From: UBA3839 sp963627995
GTDB taxonomy: Bacteria > Bacteroidota > Bacteroidia > Bacteroidales > Bacteroidaceae
Direction: 5' to 3'
DNA length: 64,000 nt
Assembly (NCBI GenBank): GCA_963627995.1
Contig: CAVGCV010000008.1
Location: 9,024 to 73,023, forward strand
Under the pieces are notes generated by a model. It did not search any database, was not told the origin of the DNA, and saw only the letters and a list, made by a program, of their open reading frames with translations. Made by a program: the position numbers and the translations under genes. Within the stretch, counting starts at the first letter, position 1. The number at the start of each line of letters is the position of its first letter. Of the stretch, positions 1 to 8,242 are shown piece after piece.

Positions 1-432
1 GTAGCTCCAGCAGCCGTCGTAGCTTGTCGTCAGGTGTTCGGAGTAGAGGCTCGCGATGGCGGTCGAGGCGCTGTTGGCATAGAGCAGCGCGGGAATGGCT
101 TCCGTGCCGTTCTTGTACGCCTGGATGGACGCTTCGTTGCTGCCCGTGCGGTAGTAGGCGCTCACGGAAACGCGGTACTTCCCGTTGGGGACGGAGAAGG
201 TCTGCTTCATGTCGAACGTTCCTTGCCAGAACTCGCACAGTTCGGCGTCGATGCCGCGTCCGCCGGAGTTCTTCTCGATGGTCCATCCGTCGGACGAGTT
301 GTTGTCGAAAGTGGGGTTCGTGATGCACCCCTCCGTTACGTCGAGCCATTCCTGGGCCAGCATGGGAGGAGTGGCGGCGAACAGCCCCGCGGCGAATGCT
401 GCGCACGCGGCGGCCTTACGTATCGTTTTCAT
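1..432 (-). CDS. Secreted protein, N-terminal 144 residues (runs off the window)
   Basis: The reading frame starts at the ATG at 432 and is still open at base 1. Residues 1 to about 26 are a signal peptide (MKTIRK, an Ala/Phe-rich core, then MLAQ). The mature part opens with a NPTFDNNSSDGW pattern and continues as an apparent beta-sandwich (GKYRVSVSAYYRTG). The same kind of opening (NPSFEED...GW) begins the end modules of the 1,353-residue protein two genes upstream, so I infer a carbohydrate-binding-type module. The first 17 bases overlap the end of the preceding CapA/NlpC gene, so the two are probably translated from one mRNA. The catalytic part, if there is one, lies outside the window and no function can be given. 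Confidence 0.75.
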   Translation of the reverse strand, partial: MKTIRKAAACAAFAAGLFAATPPMLAQEWLDVTEGCITNPTFDNNSSDGWTIEKNSGGRGIDAELCEFWQGTFDMKQTFSVPNGKYRVSVSAYYRTGSNEASIQAYKNGTEAIPALLYANSASTAIASLYSEHLTTSYDGCWSY

Positions 433-1978
433 CATTGGTGGTTTTTGTATTGTTGTTTATTGGCGTTCGGTATGCTGTGTGGCGGTCGGCGGCGGCGTCC
501 GCGCTGTCTTCTATGATGCGTCTTGCCCCGACGTAGCGCCGGATGTAGTAGGCCGAAGTCGCGAAGTCGGTCGTCGTGATTCCGTTCGACGGCGTGGCGT
601 GCATGAACCGGAAGGAGTTGCGCGCCTTGTCGGTGCTGACGACGATGCCCACGTGCCCGATGTTCCGCGACGCCGAGCCCGTGAAGAACACCAGGTCGCC
701 CGGCATGAGGGCGCTCCGGTCCACGTGCCGTCCGTCGGTGTACTGGTCGCGCGACGAGCGCTTGAGCTTGTAGCCGAGCTGCCCGAACACGTAGCTCGTG
801 AACCCCGAGCAGTCGAACTGCGACGGGCCCGCCGCTCCGCTGCGGTAGCGCTTTCCCAGGTGTCGGCGTCCCTCCTCGATGAGGCGCATCGCGATGAAGG
901 TCGCGCTTTGCGACGTGGAGACGATGTCTCCGCTCGCGGAGATGTCGAGAGCCGTGCCGGGGAAGAAGTCGGCGGTGAGCTCCTTGATGCGCGCCGCCGA
1001 CTGGTGGGTGGGGTCGGCGCGCGGGCCGTCGGCTTTCACTTGCCTGAACGACTCGATGCTGCCCGCCTTGAAGTAGCCCTCTTTGCTCAGCGTGGCCGTC
1101 AGCAGCGGGGCGCAGGCGTTGTCGCCCGCCAGTGCCGTGTGGGTGGGGGTGCAGAACCGGCCGAGCCCATAGACGATGAGCCGGTCCTTGTACAGCTCCA
1201 CCGGCAGCATGTGCTCGTTGCCGCTTCCGAAAACGAGGTCGGCGCCGGCGTCCACGCAGTGGTGGGCGAAGGCGGACGTTTCGCGGATGTACGCGCCTGT
1301 CCGCGTGTCGCCCGCGCGGGCGTGGCCGAGCGAGACTTCATGCCCGTCGCGGCAGAACGACACGACGACGATGTCGCACTCCTCTTTCAGGCGGGCGACG
1401 ATGCGCCTGACGTCCGCCGAGTCGCGCATGGCGGGCGTGTGTGCCGACGACCCGAACGCGGCGTAGCCGTACCTGATGCCCCTGCGCTCGAACACGGCGT
1501 GTTCCTTCAGCACCCTGATGCCCGCGTACTCGATGTGGTGGTTGCGCAGGGCGTTGGTAGTGGAGGTGAGGCCCTCGATGCCGAAGTCCGCGATGCGGCG
1601 GTTGGAGAGGCTGACGGCGGTGAAGCCGGCGGCGCGGAGCGCGCCGGCGTGCGATTCGGGCATCTTGACGAGCCGGTGTCCCGCAGTGGCATTCGGCTTG
1701 CCCGGCGTTCCCCCGGTGTCCAAGAAAACGGTGCCCAGCGTGGCGAACGCCACGTCGGCCGAGCCTATCGCGCCTTTGGCGTGTTCGAACAGGCGCTCGC
1801 TTCCGGCCTCGCCCTGCGCCCGGTCGGGCTGGTCGCTGCCGACATTGATTTCGCCGACGACGACAATCTTCGCCGCCTGCTCCTGCGCTCCCGTGCCCGC
1901 GCAGAAAAGGCAGAAGAGCACGAGCGCCGGGAGGCGTTTCGCGCTGGAGGGGAACGTGGTGTGTGTAAGGATGGACAC
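416..1978 (-). CDS. CapA-like domain fused to NlpC/P60 cysteine peptidase (secreted)
   Basis: This is a 520-residue exported protein. The start is a GTG at 1978, chosen because it lies 17 nt after the upstream stop and immediately precedes a signal peptide (hydrophobic LPALVLFCLFCAGTGA). Residues about 35-340 resemble the PGA_cap (CapA) metallophosphatase fold, including the closing strand LIVYGLGRF. However, the usual NNH motif reads SNRR and the usual GHHPHV reads GSGNEHM, so most expected metal ligands are missing. Residues about 365-490 are an NlpC/P60 peptidase with an intact triad: Cys390 in FDCSG, His442 in GHVGIV and His460 in FMHAT. The likely role is cutting peptide stems of cell-wall peptidoglycan, with the CapA part as a binding or structural module. 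The gene is embedded among secreted proteins transcribed the same way. Confidence 0.85.
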   Translation of the reverse strand: MSILTHTTFPSSAKRLPALVLFCLFCAGTGAQEQAAKIVVVGEINVGSDQPDRAQGEAGSERLFEHAKGAIGSADVAFATLGTVFLDTGGTPGKPNATAGHRLVKMPESHAGALRAAGFTAVSLSNRRIADFGIEGLTSTTNALRNHHIEYAGIRVLKEHAVFERRGIRYGYAAFGSSAHTPAMRDSADVRRIVARLKEECDIVVVSFCRDGHEVSLGHARAGDTRTGAYIRETSAFAHHCVDAGADLVFGSGNEHMLPVELYKDRLIVYGLGRFCTPTHTALAGDNACAPLLTATLSKEGYFKAGSIESFRQVKADGPRADPTHQSAARIKELTADFFPGTALDISASGDIVSTSQSATFIAMRLIEEGRRHLGKRYRSGAAGPSQFDCSGFTSYVFGQLGYKLKRSSRDQYTDGRHVDRSALMPGDLVFFTGSASRNIGHVGIVVSTDKARNSFRFMHATPSNGITTTDFATSAYYIRRYVGARRIIEDSADAAADRHTAYRTPINNNTKTTNDENDT

Positions 1979-1995
1979 GCTGTCGGGCGGAGGGC

Positions 1996-4900
1996 TTAGT
2001 GGACCAGTATTTTCTTGTTGCCGCTGATGTAGATGCCCCTGGGCAGGTGTGCGGCCGGGAAGCCCTGCTGTTCCGCCACGCGCGTGCCGGTGAGCGAGTA
2101 GATGTCGCGGCTGCCGCTGTCGGCCGACGGGCGGCGCGCGCCGACGGCCTCGTTGTCGCGGCTCGCCAGCAGGCGCACGTTGTCGATGTAGAGCAGCGAG
2201 TTGCTGGCCGCGCCGACGCTGGCCGACGTGCGGAATCCCAGCGATATCTCGACGTCCTGCTCTTGGTCGAGGGTGAAGTCGTAGCGCATCTGCTCCCACG
2301 TGGCGTTGGCGGCGGGGTAGCGGTAGTCGGTGGCCGCGCCGACGCGGATGCCCGTGAGCGAGGTGTTCGTGTTGCCCGCGCCGACGATTTCGCGCCCGTT
2401 GTTGCTCTGCTGGGTGGCGCACTCGTATCTCATGTCGAGCAGCAGGCGGTACGAGCCCTTGGGAAGCCGAGCCGTTTGGGTGACGCGGTTCGCCCCCGTG
2501 GCCCACGAGTTGAGCACCGTCAGGCAGCGCGCGCCGGCAGCGTCGTCGGACACGGGGCGCGCGCACTGCGCGGCGTAGTTGCCCACGTTCGACGGGCTCA
2601 CGCAAAACAGGGTGGTCGAGTAGGGCATGGAGTACATCCGCGCGAAGTTGGAGCCCGCGCCGAGCGCGTTCCCCGCCGTCCAGCCTTTGACGGGCAGGAT
2701 GTTCGGGTAGCTTGCGTCGGCCGCCCCGACGGAGTTGGTGTAGCACGGGTTGTAGGTGGTCGAGCCCAGCGTCACGTTGCCGTTGGCGTCGCCGTACGTC
2801 GCGTCCTCCTCGAAGCTGGGGTTGGCGAGCGTCGCCGCCGTGATGTCCAGGTAGCCCTCGGTGGGGTCGTCGCCGCCGGACGGCGGCATCTCCGCGTCCT
2901 CGAACTGCACTCCGCCCCCGGACGCGCTGGCGCGCACGCAGCCGCCCGGCGCGAGGGTGGTGCTGCCCGTGTGCGCCGCGCCGCCGGCCACGATGCTGAC
3001 CGACACGGGCGCGTCCGCCGTCCCGTCGTTCCGGATGCAGGCCGCCTCCGCGTTGTCGGCGCACTGCACGGCGGTCAGGCCGTCGCCCTCGACGAACACG
3101 CGCAGCACGTTGCTCACGGAGTGGTTGGTCTCGGCGATGAACGAGGCCGCCGACCTGCCGCCGTCGATGCGCGTGGGCACGGCGAACACGGGCGCGCCCA
3201 GGCGGCACGCGACGTCCGCCAGCTCGCACTTGCGGTCGCTCGCGAAGTTTGCGAGCAGCAGGAAGTTCGTCCCGTCGGGGTCGGCGGCAATCACGCCGTT
3301 CCACCCTTCCGGCACGCGCCCGGTGAGCACTTGCAGCTCCTCGGCCATGGCGGCGGTCGTCTTCGCGTCCACGTTGCAGTAGTAGGTGATGTTGCGGCGG
3401 TCCACCACGTCGCCGCGCTTCACGGCGCGGCTTTCGCCGGAATAGGACGTGTAGAGCTTCGACGTGTGGATCGAGTTGTTGAGCGAGCGGTCGCCGAACG
3501 CCATCTGCTTGCCGTTCTTCGCCACCACGCCAATCTCGTTGTCGATGTTGATCCAGTCGGTGTCGAACGTGGACAGCTGCGTGCCGTCGCTCTGCCTGTG
3601 CCGGATGTCGCCCGCCGCGCCGCCCGGGGTGTAGAGCGTGCGCCTCGTCTTCGTGAAGGGGTCGGTGGAGACGGCCAGCAGGCCGCCCTGCTCGCGGCTG
3701 ATGGTGGCGGCCGAGTTGGCGCGCACGTAGTCGAGGTAGACTACCGCGTTGCCCGGGGTGGAGTAGATGGCGAAGCGGTTGTTGAGCGACGCCCCGTTGG
3801 TGTTCAGCTCTCCGTTCATGGTGTAGGCGCGCCCCTGCAGGTCGTAGACGCCGCTCACCACGGGCGCCGCGTCCGTCGCCTTGCCGTCCACGGCGTACCA
3901 GCCGAGGAAGTTGCCCGTGTTGTTCTGGCGGAAGGGGACGACAATCTTGTTCTTGTCGGTGGAGGACGACGCGAAGTAGCCCGTGTAGCTCCTCAGCCCC
4001 GAGCTCCACGAGAAGCAGGTGAAGCGGTCGTCGGTCGATGCGCGCACCACGTTCTGCGAGGGGAATGTCTTCGCCGCGCCGTAGGCGGAGCTGAACTCCT
4101 CCCACGTGGCCGGCGCGAGGTCGGCGGTCGGAAGCGCCTCGTGCATGAGCCACGTCATCATCACGCGGTGGGCCTGCACGCCCATCCGGCGCGCGCCCAC
4201 GTCGGCGTTCAGCAGCCACGAGCCGTCGCCGGTGGTCGACTGGCGCGCCTTGATGTGCTTGTAGGCGAGGTTCTCCAGCAGCAGCGCGTTCGCGTCGCGC
4301 TGGAAGCAGGCCTGCGTCGAGTACGACGTGATTTGGTCGTACAGGAACAGGCTCCAGTCGTTGCCGTTGGGCATGGCCAGCTCTCCGTCGGACAGCGCGA
4401 GCCAGTTCAGCACCTCGTCCATCACCTTCTGGTTGTTGTGCATGAGCGCGCGCGTGGCCCATTTCTCCCTCCCGGCGGTGCCCAGCTGGAACAGCTTGAG
4501 CGCCAGCGCCGCCTCGCCCAGCTCCTGCATCACCACGTTCTGGTAGCTCGTGTGGAACAGGTTGTGGTTCTGCAGCGTGTAGTCGTCGTACAGGTTCTTG
4601 CCGGCGTAGAGGTCGGACACCGTCCGGCCGTCGTGCGCGGGGTCGATCACCGTGCCGTCCGTCGCGTCGCCGGCGTGCGAGTAGGAGTTGATGGCAAACT
4701 CGCGCAGGCGCTCGAACCAGCGCGGCGCCAGCGCGTCGTCGGGGAAGAGGCCCAGCGTGGCGGCCAGCACGTCGGCCTCCCACCCGTTCTCCTCCGCCTT
4801 GGTGTCGCCGGCGTAGCCCGTCGGGATGCTGCGCTCAAGCTCGTAGTTGCACTCTGCTTTCAGCAGCTGGTAGACGCACTTGCGCTGCGCGGCGGAGAGG

Positions 4901-6057
4901 CCGTCCCACTGGAAGAACGCGGAGTAGGCGACGGACATGGCCCAGAGGCTCGACTCCCACACGTGGTCAGCCGCGCTCGTCGAGCCCCAGTACTTGCCGT
5001 CGGAGCACACCTTCAGCTTGTTGGCCTTGTGGGTGGAGTACGCGAAGACGAGCGACTTGCGCGCCATCGACTCGAGGTCGGCCCACGTCACGCCCGACGG
5101 CAGGGCGACCTTTCCCTTCCCGTACTTCACGAGGAAGGCGCACACCATCGACAGGTCGGCGTTGGGGCGCACGCCGCGCTCGCCGCTGCCCATCGTGTCC
5201 TCGCCGCGGAAGCAGCCGCAAGCCTCGCCCGCGCTGTTCGTCGCGACGGCGTCCTGGTAGTCGTTCTTCATGTAGGCGGCGAAGTCGGCCAGCATCTGCA
5301 GCAGGTCGTCCTTCATCTCGCGCTCCGGCACGAACGCGCGCGTGACGACACCCTCCGTGGGGCTGCTGACGTCGGACTCCGTCGGCTCCGCGGGGATGTC
5401 GGCGTCGCCCTCCACGCGGTAGAGCCGCACGTTGTCCAGCATGATGCAGCTGCCGCCCGGCAGCCAGTCGACGGACACGGAGATGTCGACGTCGCCGTCC
5501 GCGGCGGTGCTGAACGCGAGGCGGCTCGTGGTCCACCCCAGCGTGGCGAACACGTTGGCCGAGCCCTGCCCGAAGCCGGTGGTGGCGCGCTCGCCGCCGG
5601 CGGCGAGCGTGAAGCCCGACGTGGCGGCGTTGGCGTAGCCCGTGCGCTGGTCGCAGGTGAGCACGTACCGCCCCGCGGGCAGGTTCCTCAGCGTCTGCGC
5701 CACGGTGGTGGCGCCGCTGCTCCAGCCCATGCGCAGGTAGTAGGCGTGCGTGCCGTCGGGGGTCGATGTGACGAGCCCGAAGTTGTTGTCGGCGTAGCAG
5801 TCTTTCGTGACGAGCAGGCGCGTGACGGACGTTCCCGTCACCGTCCAGCCGCGCGGCTGGTCGAGCCCCCATCCGCGCAGGCCGTCGGCCGGGTTCGTCA
5901 CCTGCTGGAGCGCGCCGGTGTCGTCGGCCTCGAACGAGGCGTTGGCGATGTAGGCGGACGTCACGTCCTCCTGCTTCGCGCCGTTGTCGGCCAGCAGGGA
6001 GGAGGGGCACAGGGCCGCGAGCGGCAGCGCGGCGGCAAGGATGCGGAGGGTGTTCAT
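1996..6057 (-). CDS. Large secreted multidomain protein, possible polysaccharide lyase
   Basis: This protein has 1,353 residues. It starts at the ATG at 6057, with a signal peptide of about 22 residues (ILAAALPLAALCPSSLLA). Residues 30-217 form a beta-sandwich ending IMLDNVRLYR. Residues about 235-640 are helical and rich in Trp/His/Asn, like the alpha/alpha-toroid of polysaccharide lyases, with a cluster QNHNLFHTSY that could be catalytic. Residues about 650-1080 are beta-rich. Residues about 1085-1300 form a second module ending LLYIDNVRLL. The last 39 residues (IYSLTGTRV...GIYISGNKKILVH) match the short C-terminal tails common on exported Prevotella proteins. I infer a polysaccharide-degrading surface or secreted protein, but the exact family and substrate are not recognised. 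The CapA/NlpC gene follows after 17 nt. Confidence 0.6.
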   Translation of the reverse strand: MNTLRILAAALPLAALCPSSLLADNGAKQEDVTSAYIANASFEADDTGALQQVTNPADGLRGWGLDQPRGWTVTGTSVTRLLVTKDCYADNNFGLVTSTPDGTHAYYLRMGWSSGATTVAQTLRNLPAGRYVLTCDQRTGYANAATSGFTLAAGGERATTGFGQGSANVFATLGWTTSRLAFSTAADGDVDISVSVDWLPGGSCIMLDNVRLYRVEGDADIPAEPTESDVSSPTEGVVTRAFVPEREMKDDLLQMLADFAAYMKNDYQDAVATNSAGEACGCFRGEDTMGSGERGVRPNADLSMVCAFLVKYGKGKVALPSGVTWADLESMARKSLVFAYSTHKANKLKVCSDGKYWGSTSAADHVWESSLWAMSVAYSAFFQWDGLSAAQRKCVYQLLKAECNYELERSIPTGYAGDTKAEENGWEADVLAATLGLFPDDALAPRWFERLREFAINSYSHAGDATDGTVIDPAHDGRTVSDLYAGKNLYDDYTLQNHNLFHTSYQNVVMQELGEAALALKLFQLGTAGREKWATRALMHNNQKVMDEVLNWLALSDGELAMPNGNDWSLFLYDQITSYSTQACFQRDANALLLENLAYKHIKARQSTTGDGSWLLNADVGARRMGVQAHRVMMTWLMHEALPTADLAPATWEEFSSAYGAAKTFPSQNVVRASTDDRFTCFSWSSGLRSYTGYFASSSTDKNKIVVPFRQNNTGNFLGWYAVDGKATDAAPVVSGVYDLQGRAYTMNGELNTNGASLNNRFAIYSTPGNAVVYLDYVRANSAATISREQGGLLAVSTDPFTKTRRTLYTPGGAAGDIRHRQSDGTQLSTFDTDWINIDNEIGVVAKNGKQMAFGDRSLNNSIHTSKLYTSYSGESRAVKRGDVVDRRNITYYCNVDAKTTAAMAEELQVLTGRVPEGWNGVIAADPDGTNFLLLANFASDRKCELADVACRLGAPVFAVPTRIDGGRSAASFIAETNHSVSNVLRVFVEGDGLTAVQCADNAEAACIRNDGTADAPVSVSIVAGGAAHTGSTTLAPGGCVRASASGGGVQFEDAEMPPSGGDDPTEGYLDITAATLANPSFEEDATYGDANGNVTLGSTTYNPCYTNSVGAADASYPNILPVKGWTAGNALGAGSNFARMYSMPYSTTLFCVSPSNVGNYAAQCARPVSDDAAGARCLTVLNSWATGANRVTQTARLPKGSYRLLLDMRYECATQQSNNGREIVGAGNTNTSLTGIRVGAATDYRYPAANATWEQMRYDFTLDQEQDVEISLGFRTSASVGAASNSLLYIDNVRLLASRDNEAVGARRPSADSGSRDIYSLTGTRVAEQQGFPAAHLPRGIYISGNKKILVH

Positions 6058-6113
6058 GGGTGGCTGGAGTTCGTTAGAATTTGCGGGGTGTCCCGGATTA
6101 GGTGTAATCGCGG

Positions 6114-6121
6114 CAAATATA
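6114..6121 (-). promoter_or_regulatory. -7 box TATATTTG for the 1,353-aa secreted protein gene
   Basis: TATATTTG on the minus strand fits the Bacteroidota consensus TAnnTTTG. It lies about 57 nt before the ATG at 6057. No clear TTG -33 element is visible at the usual distance. Confidence 0.55.
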
Positions 6122-6197
6122 GCAAAAAATCCGCATACGGCGGACACCCGGGCCGTGTCCGCGCGCATTTTTCCGCCGCGCCGCGCGCGCAGCGGCC

Positions 6198-6395
6198 TCC
6201 GCGCGGCGGCTTTTTCCCTGCGGTGCGCCGGAATTTTGGCTGCGGTGCACCGGAAAATCAGCTGCGGTGCGCCGGAAGTTTTGGCGCGGCGCACTGCGGC
6301 TGAATTTCCAAGTACTTGGAAATATTTTTCCGGCGCACCGCGGCTGATTTTCCGGCGCACCGCGCCAAAACTTTCGGTGCGGCGCGGCGGAAGTG
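6198..6395. repeat. Intergenic array of 22-bp units (array 1)
   Basis: The 370-nt gap 6058-6427 holds no gene. From 6198 to 6395 it breaks into 22-bp units. The clearest start at 6220, 6242, 6264 and 6286 (each opening GCGGTGC or GCGGCGC), then 6308, 6330 and 6352. The units after the centre are in inverted orientation (CCGGCGCACCGC). The central unit holds a perfect 20-bp palindrome at 6304-6323 around AAGTACTT. Each unit joins a GC-rich core of about 10-12 bp to an A/T-richer half (AATTTTGG, AAAATCAG). The units at both edges are degenerate. Four other arrays with the same period occur in this window. Confidence 0.85.
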
Positions 6396-6427
6396 CCTGT
6401 GCGCGGGGGCGGATGGCGCGGCGCAGG

Positions 6428-7963
6428 TCACCGCTCGCGCTGGTAGCAGCCCGCGTCGGGGTTGTCCGCCGGGCGCGCCACGCCGTTGCGGTCGGTGGGG
6501 TAGAGGGCTGCGGCCGCGGCGTCGCCGATGCCCAGCGCGTTCGACTTTTCGCTCAGCCGGAAGTCGTAGATGTAGTGCTCGGTGTCGAGGTTCGCGAAGT
6601 TCTGCGCGCCCCAGGTGTGCTCGTCGGGCGTGGCCGTGCCGCTCCACGAGTTCCACTTCTCCGCGTCGGCGGTCTCGTTGGTGCACGTGGCGAAGAGCTG
6701 CTGGGTGGCCTCGGTGTCCTTGGCCGTCAGCGCGTAGCTGACGAGGCAGTGGGAGAAGGTGGCGTTGAACGCCGTGCTTTCGTCGGCGTGGCGGTCGAGC
6801 GCGATTTCGCGCGTGGCGCGTCCCGTGACGATGCAGTTGGCGAACGTGGCGTTGTCGAGGGGCAGCGGCGTGTCGCCGAGCGTGTTGGCCAGGTGGAGCG
6901 CTTTGCCGTGGCTGCCGCTCCAGGGGTAGAACTGCGCCAGGGTGCAGTGTGTGAAGTGGGCGCTGCCGCCTGCCACCGACACGCAGTTTCCGCGGGCGTT
7001 GGTGATCTGGGTGTTCGCGACGTGGGTCTCGCACTGCTCCGCGCGGAGGCCGTCGCCCGCCACGTTGTGGATGGAGGAGTTGAGCAGCCGGAGCTTGGGG
7101 GCGGCGGGCTGCGCGGAGGGGCCGCCCGCGCAGAGGATGCCGTAGCTGCCCCCGTGGATGTCGGCGTAGGTGAGCTCGTTGCCGCTGCTTTCCGCGCCGA
7201 TGGCGATGCCGCCCCACTGCGCGTCGGTGCGGTCGTAGGGCAGGTAGGGGAACAGCTTGTCGGTGCGGTCGCCGCGGAACACCACTGGCGCGTCCTTCGT
7301 GCCGGGGCAGAGGATGCGCCCGTGCACGCCGAGGTAGGCCCCGCTGTGGAAGCAGAGCGTGGCGCCGGCGGGGATGGTGAGCGTGGCGCCGGCGGCGACG
7401 ACGAGGCTGTCGTGGACGATGTAGGGGAGCCGCGCGCTGAGCTCGGTGTCGGACGTGATGGTCTGGCCGCGGAGGAAGTGCGCGTCCTGCCCGTAGGCTT
7501 CGAGGATGATTTGCTGGCGCGCGCCGCTCTCGAGGACGAAGGCGAGCGTGTCGCGGATGAGGAACGGGCTGTCCTGCCGGCTCGGGGCGGGGGTGACCTC
7601 GGCGAAGATGTGCAGGCTGTCGCCCCTCAGCACTTCCATGCCGGAGAACTGCGTGCCCGAATGGCCGTCGACATTGACGCGGAAGCCCGACGCGCCGTTG
7701 CTGGCGAGGCGGACGGAGGAGAGCCGCAGGGCCTTGCCGTTGCGGTTGTACACCTTGAACCGCTTCGTGGCGCTGCTGACGGAGGAGAACACGGTGTCGA
7801 ACCGCACGGTGTCGAGCTCGAACTGCAACTTGTCGGCGGAGCTGGTGCTGAAGCGCTCGTCGTCGGAGCAGGCGGTGGCGGCGGCAGCCGCCGCGAGGAG
7901 GCACGCGAGGATGGCGGGGCGCGCCGCGCCGCGCTGCCTGCCGTGGAGATGGGATGTTTTCAT
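6428..7963 (-). CDS. Surface lipoprotein with right-handed beta-helix
   Basis: This is a 511-residue lipoprotein. The signal peptide ends in the lipobox ATAC, with the lipidated cysteine at residue 32, followed by SDDE. Residues about 35-160 look like an Ig-like beta domain (LQFELDTVRFDTVFSSVSSATKRFKVYN). Residues about 165-430 show repeating short strands with Asn/Cys/Gly turns (ELTYADIHGGSYGILC, LRLLNSSIHN, ANTQITNARGNCVSV), typical of parallel beta-helix proteins. The end (PTDRNGVARPADNPDAGCYQ) is the closing motif common in choice-of-anchor beta-helix proteins. It is probably outer-membrane anchored; similar proteins bind or cleave polysaccharides, but no catalytic residues can be assigned. 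It stands alone, between the arabinose-operon terminator upstream and a 22-bp repeat array downstream. Confidence 0.8.
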   Translation of the reverse strand: MKTSHLHGRQRGAARPAILACLLAAAAAATACSDDERFSTSSADKLQFELDTVRFDTVFSSVSSATKRFKVYNRNGKALRLSSVRLASNGASGFRVNVDGHSGTQFSGMEVLRGDSLHIFAEVTPAPSRQDSPFLIRDTLAFVLESGARQQIILEAYGQDAHFLRGQTITSDTELSARLPYIVHDSLVVAAGATLTIPAGATLCFHSGAYLGVHGRILCPGTKDAPVVFRGDRTDKLFPYLPYDRTDAQWGGIAIGAESSGNELTYADIHGGSYGILCAGGPSAQPAAPKLRLLNSSIHNVAGDGLRAEQCETHVANTQITNARGNCVSVAGGSAHFTHCTLAQFYPWSGSHGKALHLANTLGDTPLPLDNATFANCIVTGRATREIALDRHADESTAFNATFSHCLVSYALTAKDTEATQQLFATCTNETADAEKWNSWSGTATPDEHTWGAQNFANLDTEHYIYDFRLSEKSNALGIGDAAAAALYPTDRNGVARPADNPDAGCYQRER

Positions 7964-8040
7964 GCTGCTGTGAACGTAGGCCTGCCGCGCGCCCGGACGA
8001 TTCCCGTTGCCTTCGCGCGCGGCTCCATGCTTCTATAAAC

Positions 8041-8128
8041 GTTGGGCCGCCGCGTTTATTTTGTCGGCGCGCCGTGTTTGTTTTGTCGGTGCGCCGCGTT
8101 TCTGTTGCCTGGCCGCCGCGCCGTGGGG
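8041..8128. repeat. Intergenic array of 22-bp units (array 2, four units)
   Basis: Units start at 8041, 8063, 8085 and 8107. The first three share G-T-Y-G-G-Y followed by GCGCCG or GCCGCC and then a T-rich half (GTTTNTTTT). The fourth has lost the T-rich part. The array lies between the lipoprotein gene and the transketolase terminator, which places it in the upstream region of the lipoprotein gene. The rest of the 279-nt gap shows nothing except that terminator. Confidence 0.75.
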
Positions 8129-8172
8129 GCCGCGCTGCCGCCGTCCGCTGCTTTCCGCTCCGCGCGCCGCGC

Positions 8173-8219
8173 AAAAACAGGAAGCCCCGGCAGACTTGTC
8201 GGTGTCTGCCGGGGCTTCC
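8173..8219 (-). terminator. Rho-independent terminator after transketolase (arabinose operon end)
   Basis: A perfect 16-bp stem (8180-8195 with 8204-8219, core GAAGCCCCGGCAGAC) has an 8-nt loop. On the minus strand it is followed by TGTTTTTG. It lies 24 nt past the tkt stop. Confidence 0.9.
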
Positions 8220-8242
8220 CTGTGTGTGCGCCGCGGACGGGC

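Noticed and set aside
1999..6303. A 1,434-codon open frame on the plus strand opposite the large secreted protein gene, and similar very long antisense frames elsewhere
   Set aside because: High G+C removes stop codons from the opposite strand. The product is Arg/Val/Ala/Gly-rich, without domain motifs, while the minus strand has a signal peptide and coherent domains.
6198..6395. CRISPR array
   Set aside because: The 22-bp units are directly adjacent with no unique spacers, vary in sequence and orientation, and no cas genes are present.
7961..8040. Duplicated stretch CATGCTxCT.TxAACGT near the lipoprotein start
   Set aside because: The copies are 65 bp apart and only partly similar. This does not fit the 22-bp phase exactly and may be chance next to array 2.
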